Notes: generated from the letters alone by a model not told the origin. DNA of 64,000 bases from Dermacentor variabilis (GCF_050947875.1 NC_134568.1:217033673-217097672); one strand, 5' to 3'. Positions 1 to 11,400 are shown, numbered from the stretch's first letter. Numbers and translations: made by a program.

Positions 1-1217
1 TATTTACTAAGGTAATCGCAAATAGAATCAGGAACACCTTAGACTTCTGTCAACCAAAGGACCAGGCAGCATTCCGTAAAGGCTACTCAACAATAGACCA
101 TATTCACACTGTCAATCAAGTGATAGAGAAATGTGCAGAATATAACCAACCCTTATATATAGCTTTCATTGATTACGAGAAAGCGTTTGATTCAGTCAAA
201 ACCTCAGCAGTCATGGAGGCATTACGGAATCAGGGTGTAGATGAGCCATATGTAAAAATACTGGAAGATATCTATAGCGGCTCCACAGCCACCGTAGTCC
301 TCCACAAAGAAAGTAACAAAATCCCTATAAAGAAAGGCGTCAGACAGGGAGATACGATATCTCCAATGCTATTCACAGCATGTTTACAGGAGGTATTCAG
401 AGGCCTGGAGTGGGAAGAATTGGGGATAAAAGTTGATGGAGAATACCTTAGCAACTTGCGATTCGCTGATGATATTGCCTTGCTTAGTAACTCAGGAGAC
501 CAATTGCAATGCATGCTCACTGACCTGGAGAGGCAAAGCAGAAGGGTGGGTCTGAAAATTAATTTGCAGAAAACTAAAGTATTGTTTAACAGTCTCGGAA
601 GAGAACAGCAGTTTACGATAGGTAGCGAAGCACTGGAAGTGGTAAGGGAATACATCTACTTAGGGCAGGTAGTGACCACGGATCCGGATCATGAGACTGA
701 AATAACCAGAAGAATAAGAATGGGCTGGGGTGCGTTTGGCAGGCATTCTCAAATCATGAACAGCAGGTTACCACTATCCCTCAAAAGGAAAGTGTATAAC
801 AGCTGTGTGTTACCAGTACTCACATATGGGGCAGAAACCTGGAGGCTTACGAAAAGGGTTCTGCTGAAATTGAGGACGACGCAACGAGCTATGGAAAGAA
901 GAATGATGGGTGTAACGTTAAGGGATAAGAAAAGAGCAGATTGGGTGAGGCAACAAACGCGGGTAAACGACATCTTAGTTGAAATCAAGAAAAAGAAATG
1001 GGCATGGGCAGGACATGTAATGAGGAGGGAAGATAACCGATGGTCATTAAGGGTTACGGACTGGATTCCAAGGGAAGGGAAGCGTAGCAGGGGGCGGCAG
1101 AAAGTTAGGTGGGCGGATGAAATTAAGACGTTTGCAGGGACAACATGGCCACAATTAGTACATGACCGGGGTAGTTGGAGAAGTATGGGAGAGGCCTTTG
1201 CCCTGCAGTGGGCGTAA
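1..1217 (+). CDS. RTE-clade LINE reverse transcriptase, C-terminal part (cut by window edge)
   Basis: Reverse transcriptase and C-terminal region of a non-LTR retrotransposon; it would copy its own RNA at a nicked target site. The frame is open from the first bases to the TAA at 1215-1217, and no start codon is needed because the N-terminus lies outside the window. Visible RT landmarks, in order: a QAAFRKG-like motif at 66-86, AFIDYEKAFDSV (catalytic block A), GVRQGDTISPMLF (block B), the active-site FADDIALL near residue 117 counted from base 120, and the C-terminal WAGHVMRR...KRSRGRQKVRW region typical of RTE/BovB-like elements. A TGATGA-type short repeat follows the stop, as expected for RTE tails. 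No internal stop or frameshift is seen, so this copy is young. A related copy lies inverted at 3050-5130. The family call comes from motif recognition only. Confidence 0.9.
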   Translation, partial: FTKVIANRIRNTLDFCQPKDQAAFRKGYSTIDHIHTVNQVIEKCAEYNQPLYIAFIDYEKAFDSVKTSAVMEALRNQGVDEPYVKILEDIYSGSTATVVLHKESNKIPIKKGVRQGDTISPMLFTACLQEVFRGLEWEELGIKVDGEYLSNLRFADDIALLSNSGDQLQCMLTDLERQSRRVGLKINLQKTKVLFNSLGREQQFTIGSEALEVVREYIYLGQVVTTDPDHETEITRRIRMGWGAFGRHSQIMNSRLPLSLKRKVYNSCVLPVLTYGAETWRLTKRVLLKLRTTQRAMERRMMGVTLRDKKRADWVRQQTRVNDILVEIKKKKWAWAGHVMRREDNRWSLRVTDWIPREGKRSRGRQKVRWADEIKTFAGTTWPQLVHDRGSWRSMGEAFALQWA

Positions 1218-1242
1218 CTAGGCTGATGATGATGATGATGAA
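1218..1242 (+). repeat. RTE 3' tail, (TGA)n-type short tandem repeat
   Basis: Directly after the RTE stop codon the sequence runs into about five TGA units. The inverted RTE copy ends in the mirror-image (ATC)n at 3055-3071, so this is the element's 3' end and not a chance microsatellite. Confidence 0.75.
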
Positions 1243-1341
1243 TATGTATGTATGTACGAGGGAGAATCGGAATGTCTTTGCCCAGTGGCGTACCTACTCT
1301 TTCTCGAGTGAGGGGGGGGGGCAAACCGCAAACAATCTGAC

Positions 1342-2032
<691 letters not shown>

Positions 2033-2175
2033 CATTCACTAGCACATACAGCATACGGAACGCGGCAACGGTGTTATCGCCCTTGGACGTTATATGGAAC
2101 ACCACGGCGACGGCGACGACGACAGCAAAAATGCACCTGGAGTGTCCACATAATTGATATCAGAATAATAAGTGA
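2033..2175 (+). repeat. dispersed repeat, copy 1 (shared with 16420-16563)
   Basis: The block reading roughly CACATACAGCATRCG ... TGTTATCGCC ... CCTGGAGTGTCCA ... ATAAT recurs at 16420-16563 with scattered differences and different flanks. That makes it a dispersed element of unknown class, perhaps a MITE end. Confidence 0.65.
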
Positions 2176-2676
2176 AAGAGCCTGGAAATGCTCCTGTTAG
2201 TTATATTTATATTTAACAGACAGAGACCTATTTATCAATGACACGTGGTGAACCACGGGGTTCCGAAAAATGGTTTGAGTTTGCATTTATTTCTTGCAAA
2301 TATATAAAATCTCAAGAAGATGCAGGAACAAATAGCAATAAGGGCCTCACAGAGGTCCCGGGTCCCGCCCAGTAGTAGCAGTACAGCACACATAAGAAAT
2401 GCAGATTTGCGTCATTTAATAATTTAAGAATTGTACTTGGTGTTTAAGTCTGCAGCATAAATGCCTCGCTAGTTTAGGTAATATTGTTTCAGAGATTATA
2501 CGCAACGAAGTTCTAGCAACATAATTTACTTGCAATATTTACAACAAACAAAGACGGCAGATGTGTGCGACCTTGGAGAATTACACCCCGATTTCCAGCG
2601 AAGCTGTCTCTTTCGAACAGCTGCAATAAAAGGTTCAGTTTCTCGTAATTATATCGCATACTTTAAAAAGATGCCC

Positions 2677-2677
<1 letters not shown>
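2176..2677. other. no gene seen
   Basis: AT-rich sequence with many stop codons in all frames and nothing recognisable. Confidence 0.5.

Positions 2678-2746
<69 letters not shown>
2678..2746. repeat. (TA)n microsatellite
   Basis: About 34 perfect TA dinucleotides. Confidence 0.98.
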
Positions 2747-2749
<3 letters not shown>

Positions 2750-3049
2750 TGTTCCGTTCGAAAACTTGCCCGCATGTAATGCTATGGAGCCCTTCTTGAG
2801 GATTTTTAAGAAGCCATTAATTCAACACATAAGTTACCTCGCCATGGTATTTACCGTAATTAAGAGACTTGGATGGGCTAGTTCGTTGCTGGCTTGATTT
2901 GCCATGGTATCCTCTTTCCCTCCCAGCCACCACCCCATTCAATTACCGCTACATTTGATATCGGTTGAGTTCATGGGTCCTCAGGGCAACGGCATAAATT
3001 CTTTGTTCGCAAAGTACATTGATAATGTTACATATCGCTCGCATGCGTA

Positions 3050-5130
3050 ATCTCATCATCATCATCATCATTAACCTATATTAAGTCCACTGCAGGACGA
3101 AGGCCCCTCACTCCAATCTCCACTTACCCCTGTGCTGCGACAACAGATTACACATTGTGCCTGCGAATTTCTTGATTTCATCACCCCACCTAGTCTTTTG
3201 CCGTCCTCGACTGCGTTTCCCTTCTCTTGGCACCCATTCTGTAAACCGAACGGTCCACCGGTTATCTAACCTGCGCATTACATGACCTGCCCAGCTCCAT
3301 TTCTTTCTCTTAATGTCGATCAAAATATCGGCAATGCCCGTTTGCTCTGATCCACACCCCTCTCTTCCTGTCTCTTAACGTTAGGCCTATCATTGGTGTA
3401 TGACATACACTGCTGTTTTGCCGCTGTTGCCACTGCCTGTAGGGCCCCAGGCCCCGTCAAGCTGCTCAATGAGTAGCTTTTTGTCTGGCGTCCATTTTTC
3501 CTTGAGGAAAATAAAAAAAACTGATTCTGATTCTTAGTTCCAACGATCTTTGTGCGGTCCTTAACTTGTTTTCGAGCTTCTTTGTCAGTCTCCAAGTTTC
3601 TGCCCTATATGTTAGCACCGGCAGAATGCATTGATTGCGTACCTTTCTTTTTAGTGATAATGGTAAGTTTCCAGTAAGGATCTGAGTATGTCGGCCGTAT
3701 GCGCTCCAAGCCAGTTTTATTCTGTAAATTTCCTTTTCATGATCAGGGTCTCCCTGTGAGTCCTGTGTACACGCACTCCTCCGCATACTCTAGAGGCTGA
3801 TCGGCGATCCTGAACTCTTGTTCCTTTGCCAAGCTATTGATCATTATCATTGTTTTCTGCGTGTTAATCTTAAACCCCACTCTTACACTATCTCTGTTAA
3901 GGTTCTCAATCATTTGTTGTAACTCGTCCCCAGTGTTGTTGAATAGGGTAATGTCATCTACAAACCGAAGGCTGCCGAGATATTCACCGTTGATCCTTAC
4001 CCCTAAGCGTCCCCATTTAATAGCTTGAATACTTCTTCCAAGCACGCAGTGAATAACATTGGAGAGATTGTGTTTCCTTGTATGACCCCTTTCTTTATAG
4101 GTATCTACCTACTAGTGGAGAATTAGGGTAACTGTGGAATTTTTGTAGATATTTTCCAAGATATTTACGTAAACCTCCTCTACTCCTTGATTACTTAGTG
4201 CCTCTATGGCTGCTAGTATCTCTACTGAATCAAATGCCTTTTCGTAATCTATGAAAGCCATGTAGAGAAGCTGATTCTAATCTGCAGATTTCTCGATTAC
4301 CCGATTGATTACATGGATCTGATCCATTGTACAGTACCCCTTCCTGAAGCCAGGCTCTTCCCTTGGTTGACTTAAGTTAAGTGTTCACCTTTTCTATTAG
4401 AAATTATCTTCGTGAATATCTTATACAATACTGGAAGTAAGCTAATGGGCCTACAATTTTTCAATTCTTTAACGTCTCCCATTTTGTGGATTAGTTTAAT
4501 GTTGGCATTCTTCCAGTTCTCTGGCACCTTTGAAGTCGTGAGACATTTCGTATAAAGGGCCGCAAGCTTTTCAAGCATGATGTCTCCTGCACCTTTCATT
4601 ATATCGACTATTATTCCATCTTTACCTGCCGCCTTTCCTCGTTTCATGTCTTCTAAGGCCCTTCTAACTTCATCGCAAGATGTAGAAGGAGCTTCTGTAA
4701 CCTGTTCATTACTACTTTCAAAGGAGGTGTCCTGGCTGCTCTGGGTATTGTACAGGTCATTATAGAATTCTTCTGCTGCTTTTACTATATTTTCGAAATT
4801 GCTGATGATATTACCCTGCTTATCTTTCAGTGCATGCACCTTGGCTTGTCCTATGCCACGTTTTCTTCTCAGTGATTTCATGCTGCGTCCATTTATTACT
4901 GCTTCCTCAGTCTTTCTTACGTTATAATTTCGAACATCCTTTATTTACGCCTTGTTGATCAGTGTTGACAGTCCCGTGAATTCCATCTTATCTCTTGAGT
5001 TGGACACTTTCATCCTTTGTCGTTTCTTTATATGGTCCTTTACCTACTGCTTACCTACTGGTAGCCTTGGTGCATTGCCTCCCACTTCAAGTGCTACTTC
5101 TGAAGCCAGCCTAGTTACGGTTTCATTAAT
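3050..5130 (-). pseudogene. RTE-clade LINE, decayed inverted copy
   Basis: A second copy of the RTE family at 1-1242, on the opposite strand and disabled. Reading from the high end: RT N-terminal half at 4881-4372 (AAGKDGI, NWKNANI, NCRPISLLPVLYKIFTKI), palm region at 4045-3743 (LGVRINGEYLGSLRF, then FVDDITLF where the usual active-site FADD has become FVDD), the C-terminal RLTKK segment at 3786-3540, and the terminal WAGHVMRRLDNRW...KRSRGRQKTRW block at 3323-3108. The stretch 4372-4080 has further RT motifs only in broken frames. The copy ends in a (TGA)n tail at 3055-3071, read on the minus strand. At least three frame changes and one insertion (3395-3536) rule out function. The 5' limit is uncertain because another LINE 3' end abuts at 5140. 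Confidence 0.88.
3395..3536 (+). mobile_element. short retroelement insertion inside the inverted RTE copy
   Basis: Alignment of the two RTE proteins breaks here: residues on either side belong to adjacent parts of the RTE C-terminus, while this ~140-bp stretch has no counterpart in the copy at 1-1217. On the plus strand it ends in an A-rich stretch plus a CTGATTCTGATTCT tail, like the 3' end of a truncated SINE or LINE. Target duplication not determined. Confidence 0.5.
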
Positions 5131-5139
5131 TACTTTTAT

Positions 5140-5720
5140 TATTTTATTTTATTTATTTACAGGACCCTTAGAGACCCCACAGGGATATTACATAAGGGGG
5201 GGAGAATTATTGCACACTCACAGATAATACAAAAAACAAGAAAAAAAAGGCGCAGGTTTATACAGAAGATGTAGCAGCGCAAAATGCATCAGAATTTTCG
5301 ATAGACATAACGTCTTTCGGCAGTTCATTCCAAAGTTTAATAGCTAAAAGCAAAGAGAAGAATTTGAACTAGTTCTGCAATGCGGTAGGTATACTTTGAA
5401 TGAATGATTCAGTGCGTTTGGAGATGTATGGAGCAGGGCGAATATGTTCTATTCGGAAAGTATACAAGTGCTGTGGTAGGTATGAAGAAGTAATGAAGTA
5501 AAGAAATGCGTCTTCGTTGCTGAAGTGTTTGAAGGTTCAATGTGTTTCGAAGGCGCTCAATACTGTTGTGTGTGTAGTTGCTTATTACAAAACGAATCGC
5601 ATGATTCTGTAATGATTTCAGTGACTGCGTTAAGCCTGATGCGGATTCCAAATAATAGAGGCATATTCCAGCTGCGTATAGAGTGACTATAGAGTCCGCT
5701 GCTGGAACACCGACCACTTG
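5140..5720 (-). mobile_element. CR1/L2-like LINE, 5'-truncated 3' end
   Basis: The minus-strand frame from 5717 to 5409 matches the region after the RT domain of CR1/L2/Jockey-type LINEs: LKSLQNHAIRFVI, then SIERLRNTLNLQTLQQRRRISLL. It continues past a stop into a 3' UTR ending in an AAATAAAAT-type tail at about 5140-5160. The tail type and C-terminal motifs resemble those of the larger LINE at 12274-14704. Only the last ~580 bp are present, so this is a dead-on-arrival insertion. Confidence 0.75.
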
Positions 5721-5807
5721 CCCAGTGGCTGCTTGCCCCTCCGCGTCGAGATCTTCCTTCCCTCAATCCCCCCCCCCCCCCTCCGGAGATGCTGTTACGA
5801 TTGACGT

Positions 5808-6185
5808 TTAAAGGGACCCTGAAACGATTTGAGGCTTTTGTACAAACGTACCGAGTCGTTAGGGTAGGTCCTTCTGATCGTTGACGCATCTTAGTGCACC
5901 GGATAAAACCTGTAATTGAATATAACGCTTTAAAAACGTACATCGCTAGCGATCGCAGCACGTCACTGGGCTGAATTTTCACCCGCCCCTGACCATTTGA
6001 CGCAAGTTGCTCTAATGACGCCAGTAGGGCGAACTATCCGATTGGCTGCCCAGGGCGCGTCATCGATAGTTTTTCTAACTTTATGGTGAAGAAATGTTGA
6101 TCGTAATAGTTGGAATGTTAGTTCATTTGTTTTTATAAAAAGAAAGTAACAGAAAGAGAATAAAGACAATTTTTAAGCACTTCCG
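5808..6185 (+). repeat. dispersed repeat beginning AAAGGGACCCTGAAACG
   Basis: The start resembles the AAAGGGNCCNTNAAAC motif I associate with abundant tick repeats; a related start occurs at 54067. No coding content. The right boundary is a guess. Confidence 0.4.
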
Positions 6186-6267
6186 GCACATAGCAGGTGT
6201 CGTCTGCTCGTGTTACAAAGCGCTCCGTGGTCAGTGTTGATTTCAATCTTTATTTTCGCAAGCACCA

Positions 6268-6581
6268 TGGTTCACCCTTGTTACGTTGTGGGCCGCAAAC
6301 GTAGCGACTGGCAATATTTCAAGCTGCGACATCGCGTCCCTCTGCAAGGCAGCAGACGAGCGGAGCGGCTGCAGCGCGTCGGACCGTCGATATCCGATCG
6401 GCGCCAGGATTTGCGCGTTTGCGGCCGTCGCTATACGCCGGAGGATTACTACCGCAATGATGTTTCGCGTGTCCGGTATTCGGGTAAACGCAAGCGCAAG
6501 CAGACTGGACCTGGCCGTTTGACCGTGCCGTTTAAAGGGCACTATTGCCAGGTCGGACAAGGCGGCGTAGCCCAAAGCTAG
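6268..6581 (+). pseudogene. THAP-domain-like ORF with lost zinc ligands
   Basis: A 104-codon frame starting at the second ATG (MVHPCYVVG). Its layout follows a THAP domain, the C2CH zinc-coordinating DNA-binding module of P-element-type transposases and their domesticated relatives: an N-terminal CYVVG, a basic stretch with HRVP near residue 28, VCGRRYTPEDYY near residue 65, and a basic GKRKRK followed by LTVPFKG near the end. The canonical Cys-x(2-4)-Cys and Cys-x2-His pairs are not intact: the second Cys position reads Arg (VVGRK) and the His position reads Arg (CGRRY). This suggests decay of a zinc finger, though a recently degraded gene with an open frame is also possible. No transposase body follows. 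The product is inferred from motif spacing. Confidence 0.6.
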
Positions 6582-6684
6582 AGGAATTGTAGCCCAAATG
6601 CAGCCTAACAAAAAAAAAAGAACGAACAAGAAAATTGTAGCCGATTATAACCATTTTCTTGCAGTTTTATTTGTATATACATTT

Positions 6685-6891
6685 TCACAATAGACTACGG
6701 CAATCGCTTTTTGCACAACCCATCGTAACAAAATGTCCGTGACGCCATGACGGCCGACCCTTGACATCAACAACAGGGACATTATGCTTGCACACTGGAC
6801 ATTTTTTGGTTGGCCCCGGAAACTCAACTTCCAGTGAATTGCTGCAGAGAGCAAACCTATCAAGATGAATATCGAATGTAAGCACGAACAA
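6685..6891 (-). CDS. small cysteine-rich ORF, unknown function
   Basis: A 68-codon minus-strand frame with a zinc-ribbon-like arrangement: KKCPVCKHNVP near residues 29-39, then HGHFVTMGCAKSDCRSL about 20 residues later. The CxxC...CxxxxC spacing could bind one zinc. I do not recognise the family. The frame ends 104 bp beyond the end of the THAP-like ORF on the opposite strand and could be an exon of the same mobile element or chance. Confidence 0.3.
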   Translation of the reverse strand: MFVLTFDIHLDRFALCSNSLEVEFPGPTKKCPVCKHNVPVVDVKGRPSWRHGHFVTMGCAKSDCRSLL

Positions 6892-7124
6892 AAAACTTGG
6901 AGGTCGCTTAAGCTTCGCCTTTAAGAGTGGAACGCCACAGCAGTCAAAGATACCCGACTGTTTCTGACGCTTCCCGGCAACTGCAGCTTATGTAACCATA
7001 ACGTTTACCTGCAAACGCTGGCGGCGAACGTTACAAACGAAGGCGAGCTTTCCGGTTCTTTCTTTTCTTTCCTCCGAACGGCGGGCGCCTCCGCTGCCGC
7101 GGATGCGAGCGCGATCTTGATGGT
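6892..7124. other. no gene seen
   Basis: Includes a GC-rich stretch at 7040-7115. No supported feature. Confidence 0.4.
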
Positions 7125-7245
7125 GTTACAAGAACAGACCTCAAACGGCAGCTGGAAAAGGGGTATGTGTGAGTTTTCACGTAACAGAAATATGTTTTTA
7201 TATTCAAATTACAATCCGACGCTATCACGTCTGCAGGTTATGGCA
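7125..7245 (+). repeat. dispersed MITE/SINE-like repeat, GCAGCTGGAAAAGGGG family
   Basis: Contains GGCAGCTGGAAAAGGGG, a GTAACAGAAATATGT stretch, ACAATCCGACGCTATCA and a CTGCAGGTT end. The same order occurs at 36695-36790, 36945-37035 and, inverted, at 37185-37375 and 35975-36110, so this is one dispersed family. A fragment of its other end (GTTGTGTGTAAGT...TTTACGAATTTTCTG) sits at 7598-7650. Confidence 0.75.
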
Positions 7246-7595
7246 AATCAATTCTGCGGAAGCCCCCAAGGAGGAGGAAAGTACATGAAAGGGAAAAATT
7301 GGCATCCACCCGAACTGTAGCACGAAGCTGCAAATGGCTTCCGCAGAACGGATTTGCCATATTCATTGTCCCAGTGCCTCGAGTTGTCGATTAACTCGCC
7401 CCTGCTCTGCGCCGGCTAGCCTCGTGGTTAGCTCAGATGGCACAGCGACCGCCCCAGAAAGACGTTGGTCCCGGGTTCGAGTCCCGGACCAGGATGAATT
7501 TTTCTACAGCGAGGCTTTCTGAGAAACCCGTGTGGGTTTCCTTTGTAGCTTCGTGCTACGATTCGGGTGGATGCCAATTTTTCCCTTTCATGTCT
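7240..7595 (+). mobile_element. tRNA-derived SINE with an inverted partner
   Basis: 7410-7500 resembles a tRNA: GTGGTTAGCTCAGATGGC as A box and GGGTTCGAGTCCCGG as B box, about 45 bp apart, as in a Pol III internal promoter. The body continues to about 7590. The segment 7280-7332 is an almost perfect reverse complement of 7537-7590, i.e. an inverted 3' part of the same element. A second hairpin pairs 7240-7265 with 7335-7360. It is not a functional tRNA gene: the acceptor ends do not pair and the sequence runs on as a repeat. Confidence 0.75.
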
Positions 7596-7659
7596 GTAGG
7601 TTGTGTGTAAGTCGCACTTTACGAATTTTCTGGCACATTTTACTTCGAGAAAATCAGTT

Positions 7660-10392
7660 CAATAACACCGATTCGCCAGGCGGAGGACCTGCGTGGTTCG
7701 GGACCATTTTTCTCATATAGATCAAGGCGCCGATAGCGGGCATCAACACCGGATCTCGTTAAAATTCATCTCGCAGATAAAATAAAATAGCAGTAAAGCT
7801 TACCTTAAGAAACGTGGAGTAGGTCGAAAGCTGTACCCGGCGCGATACCTCACCCAGAAGCCATGGCCATGAACACACTGTAGTGTCATCTACCCGTGCT
7901 TCCCTTCTTTCATGCCAGCGCCACGATCGTCCAACCCTGTTTTATTGCTCACCCTTTCTGAGCATAGCCATGTTAGTACAGTGTACTGTGAAACACCCTC
8001 TACTCCCAGGCTCATCCCGATTCCCGGTGATCGGGTGTCTAATGACTGAAACCGATAAGACAAAGATGAGACGATGTTGCTGGCGCAAATGTTCGCACGG
8101 TGAAGCGCGGTATAACTATAAGTGCATCAAAGATCAAAGCCGTTGGCTCAGACAACGGCGCACTGAGGGAAGGGGAGCTATTTCGAGCACGCACACACGC
8201 ACAGCCGCGCTGTCGGCTCAGCCAGCTGAAACATAGCCTTCGAGATTGTTTTTTATACTCGATGAGCGCCAACTCTCGAGCGTGGATTACGGCCCCACTT
8301 ATAGCCCAAACAAAGCCAAGTCGTAAATATATCGCTGATATTCAGTAGCCCAAATATAGCCACACAGCCAACTCGCCCAAGTCGACGCCCAAATTCTTTT
8401 TTCTGTAGCCCAATTTGGCTATATTGGGGGCGGGGATAGGAGTTACGGAGTCGCCATCTGTCGGAAGCGCCTCCCTTGAGTAGTATGAGGGATCACGCGG
8501 CCCGCTCCTCATACGTTTCTCTTACGGCGCTCAATAAAAACACCACGCGGCAGCCCTCCTGGACATTCATGTAGGTACTCTCAAAACGAGGGAAGTTCTT
8601 GACTGCCGATATAATAATCTTGTGCAAACTGAAAGCACAGAATCGTTTACAGACGCTATTTACCGAATACGTACAGTGAAAGCCACTGCGCGCGGTCGAC
8701 ACGATGGAGTCTCCCGAACCGGCTTCTTGCGTGAAAGGTAGGCAAACGCTGAGAGTAAACTATGTGAAATATGTTCTTATAGTGGACTGTCTGTATAACC
8801 AAATGGGGCATAACAGAATGAAGCCTCAATGCAGCGATCACACGGGTTCGCGGCGACTGACTGCGCGTCTGCATACATGTCCGCGCACAAAGTTTTGCTT
8901 TCGCTGTGAGCGCGTTTTTGCACCGTGCCGTGAGCTTTAGGCCGCAGCATGTGAGCTTTTGACAGTACACTAGCAACCATTGCTGCGTGGATGCTATCAC
9001 AACTGTTCAAAAATAATTTCGTTATAGAGACTTCGACGCCTACAGCGACATTTGATGTCCCGTGGCGACGATTCAATCTTTTTCTGTATTCCAAATCCTT
9101 GGGCATATCAATATTATTTCTTAAGTTGTGTCTCACCGTATATATGTTTATCGGTCTTCTCAGCGTGCGATTTCCCTCTGCTTTTTTTTCGTAATCCAGT
9201 GCATTAATTCATAACACAAACACGACCATATGTCATGCCTTTTTTTAATGTGCGTCTTACCGCTCCCTTTCCGTTCCAGTGAACTTGCCAGTATCTAGCA
9301 TCAACAAGTTCACAGAGCAAAGCGTCATGACATTAGCCGGGCAGCCGGGCGCGCGTCTCAGTGCGCATTTTCTGCTACTCACCGAACATCGCGCAGTCCC
9401 GGCGCCGTAGCAGAAATCTTCCTCACGTCTGTGCTTGCTGCATACCCGAGTTGTAGCCGATGGCTGTCCGCCGGTTCTAAGTTTCGCCAGCCAAGCTTCA
9501 CGCAGCTCCTTGCCCTGCGGCTACGTGTGAATAGGGCTGACAAAGGGCTCCGTTGCGTACGTGCGGCACTGCGGCACCGAGCAGTAGCTTCCCATGCTGC
9601 ACGCCTCCAAAAGCAGCCACTACCCATTATAGTACTTTCAAATGTTGTCAAGCAGACACCCAAGGCGGTAAAGCCTCACCACTTAATCGGAACCGCGGCG
9701 CAGGTGGGACTTTAAACTTTCGTTTTCAGCTCGCTTCGCCGCTTCCGAAGCAGCCGACGCGGCCGCTGTGTCCACGTGATCCCTCATGCCACGTCACGCC
9801 GACGGTGGCGCCAGCTTTTCCAGTGGTGGAGCTCGCCCCCAATATGGCCAAGCCTGGCAACACTGTTCACGAGATGAGCAGAGGCGCAAACGTGAATGGC
9901 CAGAATTGCCTGCAAGGTGTAGCCATCTGGTGGCAAGAGCTCAACCAAGCACAGCAGCTGCAATGAAGTCTATTCTACTTTGCTGCTGGTGTAAACTGTT
10001 CTTAGAGTGCAGGAGCGTAATCATTAACACGTTGTTTTTGTAAATATTTAAAATGTTTTACACTTGGTTAGAGCAATATTAGCTCTCTGTTTGGCTGGTT
10101 AAGCTTTGCGCCACCAGGTGGCTGAACCATGCAGACCCATCAGGCCGCACACGTACGTCTACGCTAAAGCTCCTTCATCAGCTTGAGTTTATGCCTCCAC
10201 CCAACCAAAAAGCGCCCATCTGGCCTTTGGTTACCGGAATACCGGGCACGCTCGGCGCTGCGACAGATATGCTCGCAACGCACGCTGGCATCGATAGGTC
10301 TTGCTTGGGGTCGACTGCCAGGCGGCTGGCGGAGAGGAGTTCACTTAAAAGGAAGCTTTGGCTCGGGCCCAACTCCGACGCGGCCTATTCAA
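7660..10392. other. 2.7 kb without a supported gene
   Basis: Several open frames of 60-140 codons exist on both strands, but none has a recognisable domain and most overlap on opposite strands in GC-rich DNA (9290-9960). 8390-8470 has a TAGCCCAATTTGG and GGAGTCGCCATCTGTCGG stretch that looks like part of a dispersed repeat. Nothing else supported. Confidence 0.5.
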
Positions 10393-10440
10393 TTACATGT
10401 AAAACGCAAAAACGTTTGCGTTTTTGCGTTTTACATGTAA
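10393..10440. repeat. near-perfect 48-bp palindrome
   Basis: Two perfectly complementary 22-bp arms (TTACATGTAAAACGCAAAAA plus two bases and its complement) flank a 4-bp TTTG loop. It lies next to a long (CA)n array, which may have promoted its formation. Confidence 0.95.
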
Positions 10441-10443
10441 AGG

Positions 10444-10530
<87 letters not shown>
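10444..10530. repeat. (CA)n microsatellite
   Basis: About 43 uninterrupted CA units. Confidence 0.98.
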
Positions 10531-10531
<1 letters not shown>

Positions 10532-10596
10532 GAGGCCTGTACACTGTGGGGCTCCCGCCAGACCGGCAGACACTCCAAATGGTCATGCCGAATTAG

Positions 10597-10848
10597 GAAG
10601 TCACGCTTCATTTCGACGAGGCCTGGTGGAAGAAGGTCGGGTGAGAGAAAGTTCTTTCTGCACGTGGTGCGGGACGCCAACCATCGCAGGAGAAGTCACG
10701 CCTCATTTCGACGAACGAGGTCGCGTGAGAGAAAAGTCCTCTCTGCACGTAGTGCGGGACGCCAACCATCGGAGAAGTCACGCCTCATTTCGACGAAGAT
10801 GGTCGGATGAAATTCCTTTCTGCACGTGGTGCCAGACGCCAACCCTAA
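10597..10848 (+). repeat. three-unit minisatellite, 76-95 bp units
   Basis: Units start at 10597, 10692 and 10773 with GAAGTCACGCYTCATTTCGACGA. Each contains GAGAGAAA-type spacers, then a YTCTGCACGTRGTGC block and GACGCCAACC. Unit length differs by small deletions. Confidence 0.9.
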
Positions 10849-10849
10849 C

Positions 10850-11400
10850 AGTCCCCACAGTGATGGCGGCGAGCGACCATTGTTTCTTTTTCTCGTCTGC
10901 TAGCGAGAAAGCATCTAAAACACTGCTAGGCGAAAATCCACTCGGCCAGAGCAAACCGAACGCGCACCGAAGTGCGCCTCGCGGTGGTCAGGGCAACCCG
11001 AGAAAAACGTATGCGCTCTGGTTGGCTCTGGCAGCCCGCGGGTAGGGTAGCAAGACCAAAAAATATTGAAGACGCTCAAAATGTCCACGCGAATAAAAGT
11101 CAAAGTAGGAAAAATCAATAAGAAGCTGGCCTTGGCTGGCTTTAGTGTAATAACATGGTTGCTTTGGCGTAGGTGGAAAGAAATTTTGATATTTTTTTAT
11201 GTCACATGACGGCACAAATGAACCACCACAACGCTTCGTCTCAGCGGACCTCGCTGCGTGCTTTGTCAACTTGTCTAATAGTGTGTTGATTTGGCTTGTC
11301 CCGTTGTATTTTCCAATGCAAGACTTTAGAAAAGTCAATGCACCTCTGGCATCAAATGTTTATAACAGCATTAGACCCACAAAGTTCCCACAACGTTTAT
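10850..11400 (-). repeat. ~520-bp repeat, copy 1 (direct copy at 16890-17402)
   Basis: This stretch (GGCGAGCGACCATTGTTT ... GCAGCCCGCGGGTAG ... GGACCTCGCTGCGTGC ... AAAGTCAATGCACCTCTGG) recurs in direct orientation at 16890-17402. On the minus strand both copies keep a frame starting MTFLKS with matching INTL-DKLTKHAARS and KRCGGSF segments (116 residues here, up to 178 in the other). Conservation of that frame could mean coding origin or simply recent duplication. The two copies bracket the foldback element, so they may be ends of one large composite unit. Confidence 0.7.

Noticed and set aside
7410..7500. Functional tRNA gene
   Set aside because: A and B boxes are present but the acceptor ends do not pair and the sequence continues as a repeated SINE body.
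9379..9966. Overlapping ORFs of 94-137 codons in GC-rich DNA
   Set aside because: Open on both strands because stops are GC-poor; no recognisable motif or conserved start context.
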